From Acridotheres tristis (taxonomy: Eukaryota; Chordata; Aves; Passeriformes; Sturnidae), in the NCBI GenBank assembly GCA_037013685.1, contig CM072888.1:13582216-13646215 (forward strand): a stretch of DNA of 64,000 nt, read 5' to 3'. The notes beneath the pieces were generated by a model. That model had not been told where the DNA came from. It saw nothing but the letters and a program-made list of their open reading frames with translations, and ran no database searches. Made by a program: the position numbers and the translations under genes. Of the stretch, positions 23,901 to 37,800 are shown in pieces (the first letter of the stretch is position 1; every line of letters starts with the position of its first letter).

Positions 23901-26289
23901 AGTAATATTAGAAAAATAAATTTAGAGTGAATTTTCTTTCAAGCTTTTCTAAAGAAAGTGAGCTTTCTTGTACATGCAAATAGAGAAATGTATTTGTGCT
24001 GGATGATGATGGAGGGCTTTATAACAGTACTGTTTCTGCAACTGATTTTCCATCAGAAACATGGAGGTGTGTTGTGTTAATTGGTAGTTTAGTGCTTTGA
24101 GGACAAAAAAATTAATTAGCTACTAAAGTGCTGGTTTTCAGTATACTGAGTAAGAATTTGCTCCATGTAAATGGACACACTCATGTGTTTTTCATATGTC
24201 AGCTGTGGCCTTCATCATCTTACAAATATGTTTGAAAATGTTGCTAAACTTCATGCAATTGGAAAGAACAAAGCATTACGGGCAATAATTTCATGCTTTT
24301 TACAGAATAAACAAAAAAATCCAGAACTTTCCAGGCAAGGGAAGGGAGTATGTCAAATTAATCTATAAAAGTCAGACAAAAGGACTTTGCTTGGAAAAGA
24401 AATGTGGAATGGTTTTAATTAACATTTTGCTTCAGGTCATGCCATGTTCTTTCAATTAGGACTTTGGTGTAAGAAAGACTGTCTCGTCCTGAAATGTCTT
24501 TGCTTTTTTAAAGGGAAAGACTTGGTCATTTTCCAGAGATGGGGGAATGGGATACTTCCAGTTATCTTTAGTTTGGGGCAAGTATGGATTGTGAATATTT
24601 TTCAATTTTAATTATAACTGAGAAGATCTGGGATCACGAATGTTCAAGTATCATTTTAAATTCTTCATTTTTTCCTTCAGTTCAGCTATTTTTCTTCAGA
24701 ACGTTCTTCCATTGCAAAATTCTGACATAAATAATTTCCCTCCATGCTGTAGTCACTGTTTTTCTCTAATGCTCTATATATTTAATGGTTTGTCTGCAGC
24801 ATTTAGCTACAATGGGAATAGGTTTCTGTGTGTTGTCATTCAGTGTTATGTGTAAAAGCATCTGTATGTTAGAGTTTTAGGGTTTGTAAAGGCATCGCTC
24901 CTTTTTCATGAGAACAACTCCCCTTTTTAATGATGATGTGTTTCCTCTGTCTCTGCATGTGCCCTGATATGGGCCCCTTTTGTTTGCAACCTCCTAGTTC
25001 TGCCTGGAATGAAGCACTGAGGTAAACAGGATGGTTTGCTGAGGGAAGAGTTTTCTGCTAATTTCCCATTTCATCCAAGGTAAATCCTACTTCCCGCTGA
25101 TACATGCAGAATGAGCACCACAGTTCCCATCCTGCCTGATGAAACCAAGGCTAAACAAGCAAGAAGGATGAACTAATGTGCTTCCTTATCTAAAGCAGAC
25201 TGACAAAGGAACTGTAGTAATCTTATTTATGACTATTTCCCATGTCAAACACTGTTAACAAAAGATGCCCCACACTGCCAGCCACTGGGCATTGCCATCC
25301 ATTGTTTTAAGTAGTAAGACCCATTTTTGGGGAAAACAGCATCTACATCAGGATACTGTTACATGAATTTAGTCATGATGTCATATAAATATTAACCTAG
25401 GTCTTTATTAATTGTACATTACATAATTAGTCATGCCTTACTTTGCATGGAATTTTGCACTAATGGAATAGCACAAATGTTACTACACTCATGCTATAAA
25501 CTGTAGATTAGCAGCAATGTGGGATATTTTTTAGTTACTACTTGGTTTGCAAACCAAATTCTCAAAAGTTCAGAAATTCCAAATTCAGAATTGCCCTTGC
25601 TATATCATTGGGCCACTCTACACAGTCTTACTCTCCTTATGAAACAAACATCTTGCAGAGAAAATTTATGCATGGTCTTCTAATCATTAAAGGATCATAG
25701 CATCTTGATATAATGACATATAGGTAATTGTAAATCTACTATTTCCCATGTCTGATTTAACCTACAAGGCAGTGAAAATTAGTTTCAGAAATTCTTAGAG
25801 CTGCTTTTTATTTTAAAGTAGGAAAAAATAAAAGGCAAAAGAAAATTTCCTTGGCATTCTTGAGTGCAGCATACTGCAGCTGCTGCCCCAGAAGTGGTGT
25901 CAGTTAAACTCCCTCACATAGTTTTTCTTTTGAGATATTATATTTTTCTGTGGAATGGACGTGGCAGGGAAAAGTTTTTTGGGCACATCACTTGCTTCCA
26001 AAAGGAGGGACTGCAGTGTATCCTTTACAGACAATTTCAAATGTTTAATGAAAAAAATGTTGGACATTCTTAGGCAAAGGTCAGAGGAAGTTTTAAGACT
26101 GAAAAATTTAACTCAAATATAAGACTGTGCTATGAGATCCCAAAATAAGTGAAAAAAGGAAATAGTAGTGTTATACAATAGAATGTACTATTGAATACAC
26201 TGGTTTGGGGTTTGGTGCTGTCCAAAAGTTTGCTAAATACTTTAACTTATTAACAATAGAAAGTGAAGAAAGTTTGGGTTTGGTGGAAA

Positions 26290-26327
26290 GGATATTATAT
26301 ATACAAAAAGGGTATTATATACAAAAA
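26290..26327 (+). repeat. Imperfect 18-20 bp tandem duplication
   Basis: GGATATTATATATACAAAAA is followed directly by GGGTATTATATACAAAAA; the second copy has lost one TA step and has one substitution. Confidence 0.65.
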
Positions 26328-27723
26328 TATAAACAATGTTAGCTCTTGCAACCAATCAGCATCAGCTCTGGTAGTCTGATGTAATTTAATAGGCATGTCA
26401 TAATAATTCACACTATTATATTTACAGACCAACAGGGCAAAAGAGTTCAAGTTTTTGGAAACTGTATCTGGAGATGCCCCCGTTATTCACAATATTGAGC
26501 AGGAATGGTCAGAGCATATTCAATAGTTTTGTAGCTGTGTTTATTTCATTCGATTAGTAATGGCCACAATTACTATGTTGTTTTTCTCTGAGTATTTAGC
26601 CACTTACAGGCATTTGCACTTCTAAGCTGGATCCTATTTCTTTTTTACCATTCAGCTATAAAGTACTTAATTGTAAATGAGACTCAGAGATTAAATCAAT
26701 TTGTTGAAAGTATATTGTACTTTCTAGCCGTTAGGAAATGCAGTATATTTTTGGTGTGCCGTATTTGAGCTTGTCATCTGAGACAATTGTATTGAATTAA
26801 TTCCAAAAATGAGGATGACTATTAACAATGCACAGAGTCATGACTTCGAATCTGTATGGATTTTCTTCCAGTTTGCAGACACCTTGCAACCCATTGCATG
26901 CCTGAGTTTTTCAGTGCTGGAGGAGATATCATTAGGTGCACAAAGCTTTGAGTATTATGTGTGCTCTTCTGAATAGGCTGGGTACATATGGGTCCCTGTG
27001 TCTCTAGGGGAGAACCTGTTACAATCCCTTTAACTGCTCTCTTAAGAAACACCTGGGGGTGGCAATTGCATGTAGATCTCTGGCATTATTTGGCTGGAAA
27101 AGGAGAAGGTAGAAGGCAAGTGTGTGGTTAACTGCAGACCCAAACACAGGCAGTGGAGCTGCAGGGCCCCATTGGGGTGAGGAGAGCTGCCAAGGGGGGC
27201 TTTCCTGGTGCCCTGCAGCAGCCTCGAGATCCAGCCCAAAGGGTGGGAGACAGCAGAGTTAAAACTGCTGGAAAGAGGTCGGATCAGGTCTGTCTCTGAG
27301 AACCAGCACTCTGCAGAGAGCTGAGGGGACAGATGGCAAGCAGAGCTTGACCCAAACCAATCTCAGTCCCAGCGCTGGGACAGCTTGGCCTGCAGGGAGG
27401 CTGATCCCTGGAGATGCTGGCATTGCCTAAGAACACTTTGAACCGGACTCAGTGCAGAGAAATCTGCACAGCTCTAATTGAAACAGCCTCCTGTTGTAAT
27501 GAAAAGAAAGCTGCAGAAGGGATGGTAAACGATGAATCCTTTCCTTTTATTTGGAGCCCACAATTGGCCTTGCTAGTATAATACAGAGAATGTTCTGCAC
27601 TCCAAGCCCATTTGAAATTTAGTCAAGCATTTCAGTAAATGATGTAACTCTCTGCTGGGAGCTTCTCCAGACCTCTACTGTTTTACTTACTTGTTAGTAA
27701 GGCATGTTTCACAGCGCAAATCC

Positions 27724-27760
27724 TTTTTTTCTTTTTCTTTTGTCTTTTTCTTTCTTTTTT
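27724..27760 (+). repeat. Pyrimidine-rich low-complexity run
   Basis: An irregular run of T with scattered C and one G. It does not lead into an evident exon: the sequence after it is AAAAATTTAATT and AT-rich. Confidence 0.75.
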
Positions 27761-29633
27761 AAAAATTTAATTCCACATTTGCTTTTCTCAAACCTACTTA
27801 GGTTTTTGCTTGAAGCAGTTCTAATCAAATGATTGATTTAATTTATATCCTTTAAATCATGGACTAGGATCTTTTTGACATGTAATAAAGTTCCACATTC
27901 ATTAAACCCACAGCTCTTTAATAATTGCTTCCAGGCTCTTTGTAAATAAGTAAAGGCTGGACTCTTCCGTTTGATGCATTACTATATCCTTTATCATGAG
28001 CTGTAACTCTTACTATTTAGTCTTCTGGTTACATAGTTTTAAACACATTTTGTTCTCAGGTTTTACAGCACAATAAATTAGCTGAAAGGTACAAAACTGA
28101 ACTTTGACCATGTGAAGACATTCCATCAGATGTGTTTGTAAAGAAATTTAGGATCACTTGTGGCTTTTGCTAGCAATTAGGGAACTATGGATTCCTTTTC
28201 TCCTTCAAGTAACATAAAAACATTCATACACATATGCTTGCTTCCCCGTGTGTAAGGGATGTGCTTACTTGTTTTATGGGAGAAAAGGTTGGAATCATTA
28301 GAAACACTTGAGAAAATCTGTTCCAAATTTCTGCTCTGCTGCAGTTTTCTACAATACCAGTTAAAGAGGTTTTTTTGCATGGTTTGAGTTAACTGGAATT
28401 TAGAGGCAGATTTAACTGGTTCTTTTCTCCACCAGCTACACCCAGCTTAACCAACAGGCCTGTGAACTCCAAAGGGGACACTCCATGGCCTGTTTACCTT
28501 TATAGATCAGCCTTTAAGTTCTGGCTTTTCTTGGACACTGTGTGAATATAAAACTGTTTGGGCCTTAAGTCACTGCTGATCATGTTTTGTTTGTGTACAA
28601 ACTGGCCCCAGCAGCCAAACTTACATGAATAATCTGCTGTAAGAGCATTGGTCTGCCTTACCCAGTCTCCCATCTCCAGAGATTTTCCAGAGCTTAGCTG
28701 ATCCTTTTCAGCCTCTCTGTGTCTTTTGAAGACACAAAACCAAGAGATAGTGGGGCTGCAGCAGGCAAGTGTGGAGATAAGGGTTATATAGTCAAGGTGC
28801 AATATTTTACAATGTATTGAGGCCTGTGAAGTGTTGGCATCCCTGTAGATCCTCTTGAGCACAACAGAACTCAGTCTATGTGTGAAACACTGTCTTTGTC
28901 TGCAAGCTTCCTAAATTCCACAACTATTATGAGAGATACTCAGATATTTGCAGTAGGGAGAATTTTCAGGAATATCTTTCATTTCCATTCAAGTTCAGAT
29001 TTTAATGTTTAATATGCTCTTGCCAGAAATTACATACTTAATTTGGATTTTTTTTTAATCATCGGATAAGAATTTTACAAAATCCACCTGGAACTCAGAG
29101 ATTTCTAATGTAGAATGTTGAGTTGACCCATGAACGTTCTGTTCATAAATCTATGATCATGCAGAAGATGTATTGTGCCCCAAAATACTGACTTCCATAT
29201 GCAAGAAGTCTTTGTTGTAATGCTGTGTGGGTTTTACATTATTTGAGCTACTAAGAGAATAGATTGGATCAGATCCCATGGGGGGATCCTTGCAGCTGGC
29301 TGAGAGATGTGATTTGTGACTTCTGGGAAGACTTGTGTCAGAAAAGGGAAGGTTCATGCTACAGGTGTCTCTTTGTGTTATGATAATGCAGGACCTATGT
29401 TTGTATACAGATGGCTGAGTTCCTATGCTGTTCCTTTTGTCTGAAAAGGGCTGGGTTGTGTGAATATTATTTTGTTGTGCAAAAAGGGACTTTTCCTGCT
29501 GGGCCACAACAGCAAGAGTAGACCACATAAGACAAGAGAGCTATCCCAGTTGTGCTAAGTGTGGTAGCATCTTGACTGGAATAATGTCTCAGGGTTGTGG
29601 GTTTGCACTCAAGCAGAAGTTGGCCCATTGAAG

Positions 29634-30202
29634 GGGTTCCAGATGAGGACAACAAAAATGGTCCTAAGTCTAGGCACCATGAGCTACAAAAAACCCAGTC
29701 AAAGTCTACTGCTTAGTCTGGAGAATTCTGGGGCCACCACTGTAGTCATTGTCTAATAAAAGGCCACTGCAATCACAGATGTAACTTTTCCCCCACATTT
29801 GGGTGGGGTAGGAGGACAGTAAGTTCTGTGGGCTGAAACTGCAACAAAGCCTGGAATAGGCTTTAGGAAACCTAACAGAAAAGTGATTCCTTGGAGCCCT
29901 GCAAACTGTCTGTCATGGGAAGGGCTTCTGAGAACAAATGAAGCACTGTTGGTCAGGAAAGATGTAGGTATAGCTGTTGTTCCATATGGTGTACTTGTGT
30001 CAAAGAAACAGGCCAGATAACTGTTTAGAAGCTCTTTTAAACACCATAGTTTCACTGAGGACCTGATTTTAATAAATAACAAGATTCTGTTTTTCTGGAG
30101 ATCTTCAAAAGCCATCTGGACACAATCCTGAGTCAAGTGCTCTAGGGAAGTCAGCTGGAGCAGGGAGGCTGGACTAGGTGGTCTCCAGTGGTCCCTTCCA
30201 AC
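29634..30202 (+). mobile_element. Probable ancient CR1 3' region
   Basis: Two blocks fit CR1 in the right order and orientation. The first (29634-29690, GGTTCCAGATGAGGACAACA and AAAATGGTC) resembles the end of the coding region, where GGTCCAGAGGAGGGC and AAAGATG normally stand. The second (30095-30202) resembles the 3' tail: CTGGAGATCTTCAAAAGCCA, then CATCTGGACA, GGCTGGACTAGGTGGTCTCC and GGTCCCTTCCAACC. The distance between them suits one element with a worn middle, but the middle (about 29700-30090) shows no clear match and may hold unrelated sequence. The terminal ATTCTATG-type repeat is missing. The second block is the firmer of the two. Confidence 0.5.
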
Positions 30203-33130
30203 CTTGCCCATGGCAAATAGTTTTCAGGCATGGCACAGACTGAACACCGGCCCTTGTTGGCAATTTGGTGTGGTTTACAGCCTGGAGCTTTCCAGGAAAA
30301 TTATCTGCTTATTAACCAGCAGCTGGCACTGCCTCCTTCCTGGCTTCTGAGGGAGATGCTGCTGACCAAAGGCAACAGGAGGTTGTCTGATTCCCTGCTT
30401 TGAGCAGCCATAGCACTCCAGGCTTCAAAGGGAAAGGAAGCTGGAACACTCTGTATGCAGATATTAAATATTGCTGTCTAATAAAAATTGACTGGAAACA
30501 CATTTCAGAGAGCCAAACTCCAAACTCTTCCATTGGAAGAAGTGGTTATCAGACCATCAGTTTGATGCTTGCCCAGTTAATATATGCCTGCTTTAGCTTA
30601 TCTGAATTTAAGTCTTCTCAGAGAACACTGCTTCTCTCTCAACCTTTTTAGTATTACTGCTCTTTTCTTCCCAAATAAGGAAGCTTTAACCACAATGTGT
30701 GCCTGCCAAACTTTAGCTTTTTGGAGCTGCAAATCTAAAGCAGGATGCTATCTGGTTTTATGAGGTCTTTCTGTTATTTCTATAATCCTCAGCCAGCCAA
30801 GAACCCCTCATTTATCCTCCTGTTCTAATCCTCCTGTGTAAACAAAAGGCAGACACAGTCTTGGTTCCAACTCAGCTAAAAACTGAGGCAACTCAATGTG
30901 TAAATATAACTTATAGAGGGACCTATTTTCCAGAAACATATATGTTACTTCAAAGAAATTCTATTAAGGTCCTCTACTGTTTGAGAAGCACCTGAAAAGT
31001 GTTACTTTCTCAAATCCATTTTCATTTGTGCTAAAGGAGAGTCCAGAAACCTCACTTAAAATTAGGATTGCATTATGCCAGATGTTGCTGAGCAGTGCCT
31101 ATGCTGAAGAACTTGTTTGCTTTTGAAACAGATGAAGGTTTGTCAATGAAACTCAGAGCATGATAGTGAAATAATGTGATTATGTACATAAACACTTACT
31201 TGAAATGAAATGAAGTAATATTGGTAAAATCTGTGAGATTTAAAGTGAATAAACAAAAATCCTCACATACAAATGTTGACATTACTAATCTCTGATTTGT
31301 TTGTTGTGGTGTAGCCTAACATAAAAGGCATCCCAGCATCAATCCCTGCTAAGTGAATGAGCACATAGGCAGTCTTAAACTCTTATTTTCAAGTAAAAAC
31401 CTCTGTGTGTTATTCTAAAGGCAGATGCTTTCCATAGTTTATTAGTGTGTTTAAATGTAGGGCTTTTAAAAATGTGTTTAATGACTTTATGGTGCAAATT
31501 ATAAAATCTTTCATTTCTTCAAGATTGTTTTAAGTCCAAAATTCTTGATTCTTCTTCTAACCTTTAAATGTTGCAGATACTGGGGTGAAAATCTGACCAA
31601 GTCAGAAATTAAATTTCCATTAACTTCATGGAGGACTTTCCTCAACAGAATTCAGAGTTACAAAAGTCACACTGAGATTTTTGTTCTTCTGTGAGAAAAT
31701 AAAGCTTCCTTTTTTGCAATTGACCTGTCCATGAAGTACCGAGGGAATCACAAAGCCCACAGTGAGGCAGGTTATCATTTGTCTGTTTTCCATTAGATTT
31801 TAGTTACAAACTGTGTTAAGAACATGACAAAATTATTCTTATATCTTGGTTACACATTGATAGTGCACTGTTGTGGTTTCCCCAGTTCCCTGGGTGTATT
31901 TAGAGTAACATATTCTTTTCTGTGCATTTAATATAGTAGAAGGGTACAGTTGGTTTTGTTTTGCTTTAATCTGCAAGTGACTAATCTACAAACCCCTACT
32001 GATTTAAAACCATTGATATTGCAAGGCACCTTGTTACCATGGATTTGTAAATTAACAGTAGGTATAACCTCATAAAACTAAACAGCAAGGTTGTATGAAA
32101 AATGTAAAGCAATATAGTACATGAAGAAGCATCCTGGGAAGCGAGAATAAAAATAACTGAAAATAAGTCTTATATATGAGATTGATTCTTATCTAGAGAA
32201 AACAACTTGGAGATAAATGATATCTTAATTCTTTCAAAGCAGGCCGAACAGAACACCATCTCAATAGTAAAAATCTTGTAAAATTACACAAAATCAAGTG
32301 AAATAATCAACATATTAGAAACTTGGAAACGTTTGGTGGCATAATATTTGTCAGCAGTCAGTAAACCCACTTAATACTCTGTCTTTTGAAGAGGTTCCAG
32401 AAGCTGCACAATTTCCATAGTCCCTGAAATCTTAGGGACAAATATTTTCATTGGATCTGTTTTCTACTCTTCAGTAAGACTTAAATGAGTAACAGTTCAG
32501 ACTTGAATACATTTGTTTACTAGCCTTTCTTCTTAAAGGCAAAGAAACAAATATTTGTCTGAAGTAAAGCACTGTTACCTTGCAACAACATTCATCCTAT
32601 GCCAATTAATGCCAGTAAAGGCTTTCAAAATTTGTGGATATTAAAATGGATTACAAATATAAAAATAGTTTTAAAACATGGTCAGCCAATAATGGCAGAC
32701 TGGGGTCCATGAAAAGATTTAAAATTGATTTGGAGATAATTTGCATTCAGGAAACAGCAGGTAACACACAGATCCTACCTAAACACATGAACCAAAACAA
32801 AATGAGAGCCAAAAAACCTCAAAACAAAGATACACTAGAAAAGACAAAGAAATGGGTAGATAAATACACTGAATAAATCATTGGTGAAAGAACATGCCTT
32901 TTGAGTGCTGGACTAATTGCATACATTCCTCAAGGAAAATGGAACCTGACTGTGAAAATGTGAAGATTGACAAGAGTCAGGACAAAATGAATCCAAAATA
33001 TCAATAAACCTATTAAGAGCCATGTGAGAAACTAATCAATAGGGCGGGCAGTGGGGCACATCTGCTGAACACTCCACTTTAATGCCATCAATAGCCCATG
33101 GGGACAGCTCAGCCTGTTGGTTTGGGAGCA

Positions 33131-33180
33131 TGAAAGAAAAAGAATAAGAAGCAAGAAAAGAAAAAAAAAGAAACAGTAAA
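33131..33180 (+). repeat. A- and G-rich low-complexity run
   Basis: Irregular GAAA and AAGAAA units over about 50 bases, including a run of nine A. No regular microsatellite unit. Confidence 0.7.
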
Positions 33181-33436
33181 TTCAGTGGTTTTTGGGGAAA
33201 GTATACTCCTTCCAAGAATTTAATTTATGTATGATTTAAGAGAAGTATCTGATGTTGATTTGAGAGACGTTTATCATCTGCACTGGAATTGAGAAAGGAA
33301 CGATGGTAATCTTAAGGTAGATTGTTCAGAAGTCAGGTGCCAGAGTTCTGGTCCTCTTCAGTTTCAGTGACAAAAATCCAAAAACTGCATTTAAAGAAGA
33401 AATGGATAAACACTTTTCTGTGCAGTGCTTCTTAGC

Positions 33437-33450
33437 TTTTTTTTTTTTTT
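33437..33450 (+). repeat. Poly-T run of 14
   Basis: Fourteen consecutive T. On the minus strand it would be a poly-A run, but no retrocopy is recognised on that strand next to it. Confidence 0.8.
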
Positions 33451-33887
33451 AATTGTTTGTGAATTTAGTTGTCATGCAGCAACATTGTGGGGCTTCTTTG
33501 CTAAAGCACTCCTGGCAAATTCTGTGTGTCAGAATACAGAGCTTGCACTTATTTTAAAATCTTTGTGGAAATATTTTTGAGGCAAACACACTGATGGAGA
33601 TGGGGGCGAGCTTGTCAAATAGCACTAAAGTTGTTAATAAAATGGGCTTCACAAACATGGTGTATTTCAAATGCTTTGCCCCAGAAGCATCTCTTTTTGG
33701 AGATCTCTTTTAGGACCATAACCCAAACCACCCCTCTGCTTGTGAGTTCTGGCAATCCTGAACAACAATTCCATTACTGTTCCAAGATGCAAAGCCTTCC
33801 CTGTGCAAACTGTACATTTAGGTGTGGCTGCCATACATCCTTATAACTTTCTTTAGTTCTGTATTGAACATCTTCCAGCATCAAAAC

Positions 33888-34893
33888 CATGAAAGGATAG
33901 AGTTTTTGACTCTTTGTGAACTAAGGAGGGAGGTCAATAAAACATCTATCTTGGACTCCCAGAGGATGGACTTTAGCCTGTTTAGGTCACTGTTTGAAGA
34001 GTCCCTTGGGAAGTAGACCTTAATAACAAAAGGCTGGACACACTTTAAGAAAGAAATCTTAAAGATGCAGAAGCAGGACATCCCTATGTGCTGAAAGAGG
34101 AGCTGGTGGGGAAGAAGACCAGCCTGGCTGAACAGGGTTAAAAAAGAGGCTGTACAACCTTTGGAAGAGGGAGCAGACAACTCAGGAAGAGTATGAGGAT
34201 GTTGTTAGGTCATGTAGAAAGAGAATCAGAAAGCCTCCATCTGACCATCACAGTGAAATCTAATAAAAATTGTCTTTATAAATACAGAAGCAACAGAAGG
34301 AGGGCCAAGGAAAATGGCCATTCTATTTTAGAGGCAGAGAGGACCATTGTCACCAAGAGTGAAGGAAAGGCTGAGGTACTTGATGCCTTCTTTGCCTTGG
34401 TCTTCAACAGAAAGAATGGTAATCCTGAGGGTAGCTGGCCCCCTGAGCTGGTAGACAGGGACAGGGATCAGAACAATCCCCTGCAATCCAGGAGGAATTA
34501 GTCAGTGTTTTGCTGGCACTTGGACACTCACAAGTCTATGGGGCTGGGTGGAATTCATCCAAGGATATTGAGAGAGCTGGTGGGAGAGGTCACCAAGCCA
34601 CTCTCCATCATTTATCATCAATCCTGGCTGACCAGGGAGGTCCCAGACAACTAGAGGCTGGCCAATGTGGCACCCATCCACAAGAAAGGCTGGGAGAAGG
34701 ATACAGGGAACTCCAGACTTGCCAGCCTGACCTCAGTGCTAAGGAAGGTTATGGAAGAGATTATCAGGGCAACCCCAGACCACCCCAGTATGGGTTTAGA
34801 AAATGCAGGTCCTGCTTGACCAACCTGATCTCCCTTCATGACCAGGTCACCTGCCTGGTGGATGAGGAAAAGGCTGTGCATTTGTCTACCTTG
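33888..34893 (+). mobile_element. CR1 LINE reverse-transcriptase fragment, both ends missing
   Basis: Across three broken frames the piece follows the CR1 second open reading frame from the region after the endonuclease into the reverse transcriptase. Readable landmarks in order are ILDSQRMDFSLFRSLFEES (about 33940-34008), GRRPAWLNR (about 34112-34138), AEVLDAFFALVFNRKNG (about 34372-34422), the HKSMG block (about 34530), KPLSIIYHQSWLT (about 34595-34632), a short LASLTSV block and CLTNLISLHDQVT (about 34811-34850). It stops near 34893, just after VDEEKAVH and before the YLDFSKAFD block of intact elements. The enzyme's catalytic FADD motif and the 3' tail are therefore absent. CR1 copies usually keep the 3' end, so the loss on this side implies a later deletion. 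Multiple stops and frameshifts make it a dead copy. Confidence 0.88.
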
Positions 34894-37800
34894 CTGTTTG
34901 TCTTAGTTCTGCACCTCTCTTGCTGACTCCCACAGCCTTCCACTGTAAATGCCCCTTGTATATCCCACATCCTCACCCTTATTGGCTTGCCTGGGGTATT
35001 GGATTTTCACCTGCCATGCCTCTGCCATCCTCTTGGGCAAAGTCCCACAGGTGCTGATTTGAGTAGTGTAACTTTGCCGTCACAAAATTTTAAATTTGCT
35101 TTTCTGGGTGACCTTTTCTCCATCTTGCTGAAGAAATGCTTGGCACACACCTTCTTTCATCACCATTTCCCCCATAATATTTATTAATTGTCTTCTGGCA
35201 CCTGGATGGGAGCCCTTCTACTGACTTTGTGGGCATCTTTTTCTTAAAGCTTAATGGAGGAAAAAGGATATTTGAGACCATCTTAATCTACATCTGCATC
35301 TTCTCTACCAGTCGTGATTCAGTTTTAAGTCTTTGATTCCCTCTGAACAGCCCTAAATACTACTGTTGAATTTATTCTGGAATTTGCTTTTAATATTAAA
35401 ATTTCTAATTCATATACCAGTGGCAATCAACTTAATTGACACTGTGTTCTGTTTTTTCTACCACAGAAAGAATGATAATTTTGAGAAGCTAATTGTTTAG
35501 TGTCCCTTTGCTTATTCTTGCTTATTTATTCTCTCCCTCAGATGAAATTCCCAAGTTCTTAGGTTTCTTTATACTTCCCAATATTTAGAATCTAATCACT
35601 GCAAAGAAAGTTTTTCAGTTTTCCTTTTCTAAAGCTTTGGAAACAGAATCAGGAGGAAAAAAGGTTTCAGATCACTCCATTCTTGTTCAGTCTCTACCAA
35701 AATTTGTTTTAATTTAATAGGATTTATTTCAAATTTTAAAAATATAGTATCTATGAGTATCAGAAAAAAACACTCCGAAAATTAATCTAGGTCATAAAAA
35801 TAGGTTTTTATTTAAATTTATTTTTTAAAAAACTGCAGTTCTTCCAACAAAAGAAATGAACTAAAAAAAAATAACTGCAATTCTATTTTAGCTCCTACTG
35901 TGGAGGTATATAAGAGGGGGTGTGTGTATATTTTTCTAAAATTTAAATTATTGACCTTGATAACATTATGCTAACAGCTAACACATCTAGAGGTATGAAC
36001 ATTTCTGACTATGAATCATCCTGGACTTTCAGATCATGTCCCATTTATGTTTTGTGTCAGAGCATACAGCTTTAAAGAAAATGTGTTGTGGATATCTCAG
36101 GGCACTTTTGTTTCAAATGGCTTTGTTTCTGTGACTATTAGTGCAAAATTTACTCTTCTAGGACATCTTTGCTGAAGAGAAAGCTGTGTTTGTCTTGTTT
36201 TGTCTTTTAAGTTTGGTTTCCAGGGTTCTCTGTTCTGATAAAGCTTGTTTCCCATAACTGGAAGCTGTGAGTCCCACAGGACTTTACAGAAACATCAGCA
36301 AAAGCTCAGGCTCGATTTCTCGTTACCAAAGTACCACAGTGAGATCTATGTGTCTCAGCTCTCCCAAACAAATTCATTGTTTAATTCATAATGATCTTTC
36401 ACCCACCTCACCACCCGGATTTATGTGTGTCTCTAACACAAGGAGTGTGTGCAAGACCAGCTGAAGGTTAAAGCGCTCTGTGCTGGCAGGACACGCGGTG
36501 TGTCAAACAGCAGCTCTGGCTGCTCCAGCCTGCTGCCCAGAGCTGCTAAACATAGCTGGGCTTATCACAGTCCCAGTGAGGGGAAGTGTGGCATTCCTGG
36601 GGCAGGGAGCCAGCACTGGGCACTTCAGATGCGCCTTTCCTCACTCTGCTTCTCTGGGATAGAAGCGGCGTTCCTGTGTCTATCAACCGACATCAATTTT
36701 GGACAAGTGCCTGCCATGAAGAGCCCTCACGGTGGTTTGGCCTGATAGCTGCTGAATTTATTGTGTGCTAATCAGTTTTGTTATGACACTCTGCAGTGAA
36801 AGAGGCAAAGCAGGGCTGGAATAATGCAGAAATAACTAGAATTAGTGTGTGTGCAGATGAACAGCTCTAGCACTGCGTGTCACTATGATCTGTTTCCACT
36901 TGGTGAAGCCAAAATCACATTGAAACAGAAGGTCCTGCAGCATGTTAAAACCAAAACCAAACCTGTGGAGAGCCTGGAGATTTGAAAGATGGTCATTCTC
37001 TCTGTTTCCTACTTAATTAAAAAATGAATTTGAAGGTGATTAGGATTGTAACAGAATTGGTGCCCTTTGGGTGATACAGACTCTGAATGCCAAACCAAAA
37101 GTGCAACTAATGTATGATTATTTTATGTATTTATTTTTTTTTAGCATCAAGAAACTTGGACACACAAGGAGTTTTACATCTCCCTTTCCCTTCGTGCAGT
37201 GCTGAATTTGCACTTTCTAAAGCCACAATGTAAATGTAAATGGCAATGGCCATTCTTGTCTGGGGCAGGTACTGAAGCCCTGCAAGGGCCGGTGAACACC
37301 CAGCCCCAGTGCTTCAGATGCAAATGCCACTCACAAAGGGTGATGTAAGTGCAGGATTGTGACAGGGGTTTCACAAATAGTTGGAACAAAACCTATGCAG
37401 GTCACACTTGACCTCCTTCAGTTTTAATATTGAAACTTAATGACAAGAAAAAATTATCCCATTACATATATATTTAGGGTGCTTCCTGCTTTTCCTAGGT
37501 TTACAAATAGTGTAAGGGCAAGCTTGCTGAAAAGCAGAAACATGCATATTTGAACCATCCAGCAAGTACTATTTTCATGAAATTAACATCCCGTCTGTAC
37601 TATTCTGGTACTTGTAATACATCTCTGCTGGAACTCAGATACTTAAAATTAAAAAACTTGCAATTTCTTTTTAATCTGATAAGCAGAAATGTATATGGCT
37701 TTCTTCTAGAAGTAGTTTGTACTTAAGGATAAAAATGTGGATAAAGCTCCCTCTATTATAGGTACCACATTCTCCTGAGAGAATTTAGGCCATGGAAGAA

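Larger units (their letters stand above)
19948..29633. other. Unique sequence, no supported gene
   Basis: No mobile element is recognised between the two CR1 pieces. Low-complexity spots include a purine-rich run at 20891-20923 and a pyrimidine-rich run at 27724-27760. A G+C-richer pocket lies at about 27050-27500 without CpG enrichment. Frames in the stretch (up to 123 codons, minus, 29157-29528) do not resemble known proteins. An exon-like segment at 20437-20628 is listed separately. Confidence 0.5.
30203..33887. other. Unique sequence, no supported gene
   Basis: AT-rich with short frames only (up to 83 codons). A purine- and A-rich run sits at 33131-33180. A run of 14 T is at 33437-33450. 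No mobile element was recognised before the CR1 that begins near 33888. Confidence 0.55.

Noticed and set aside
26675..26720. Possible MIR SINE piece (GAGACTCAGAGATTAAATC)
   Set aside because: The likeness covers only about 25 bases and lacks the rest of the element.
28500..28862. 120-codon minus-strand frame
   Set aside because: No domain or family likeness, composition like the background, no convincing splice or start context.
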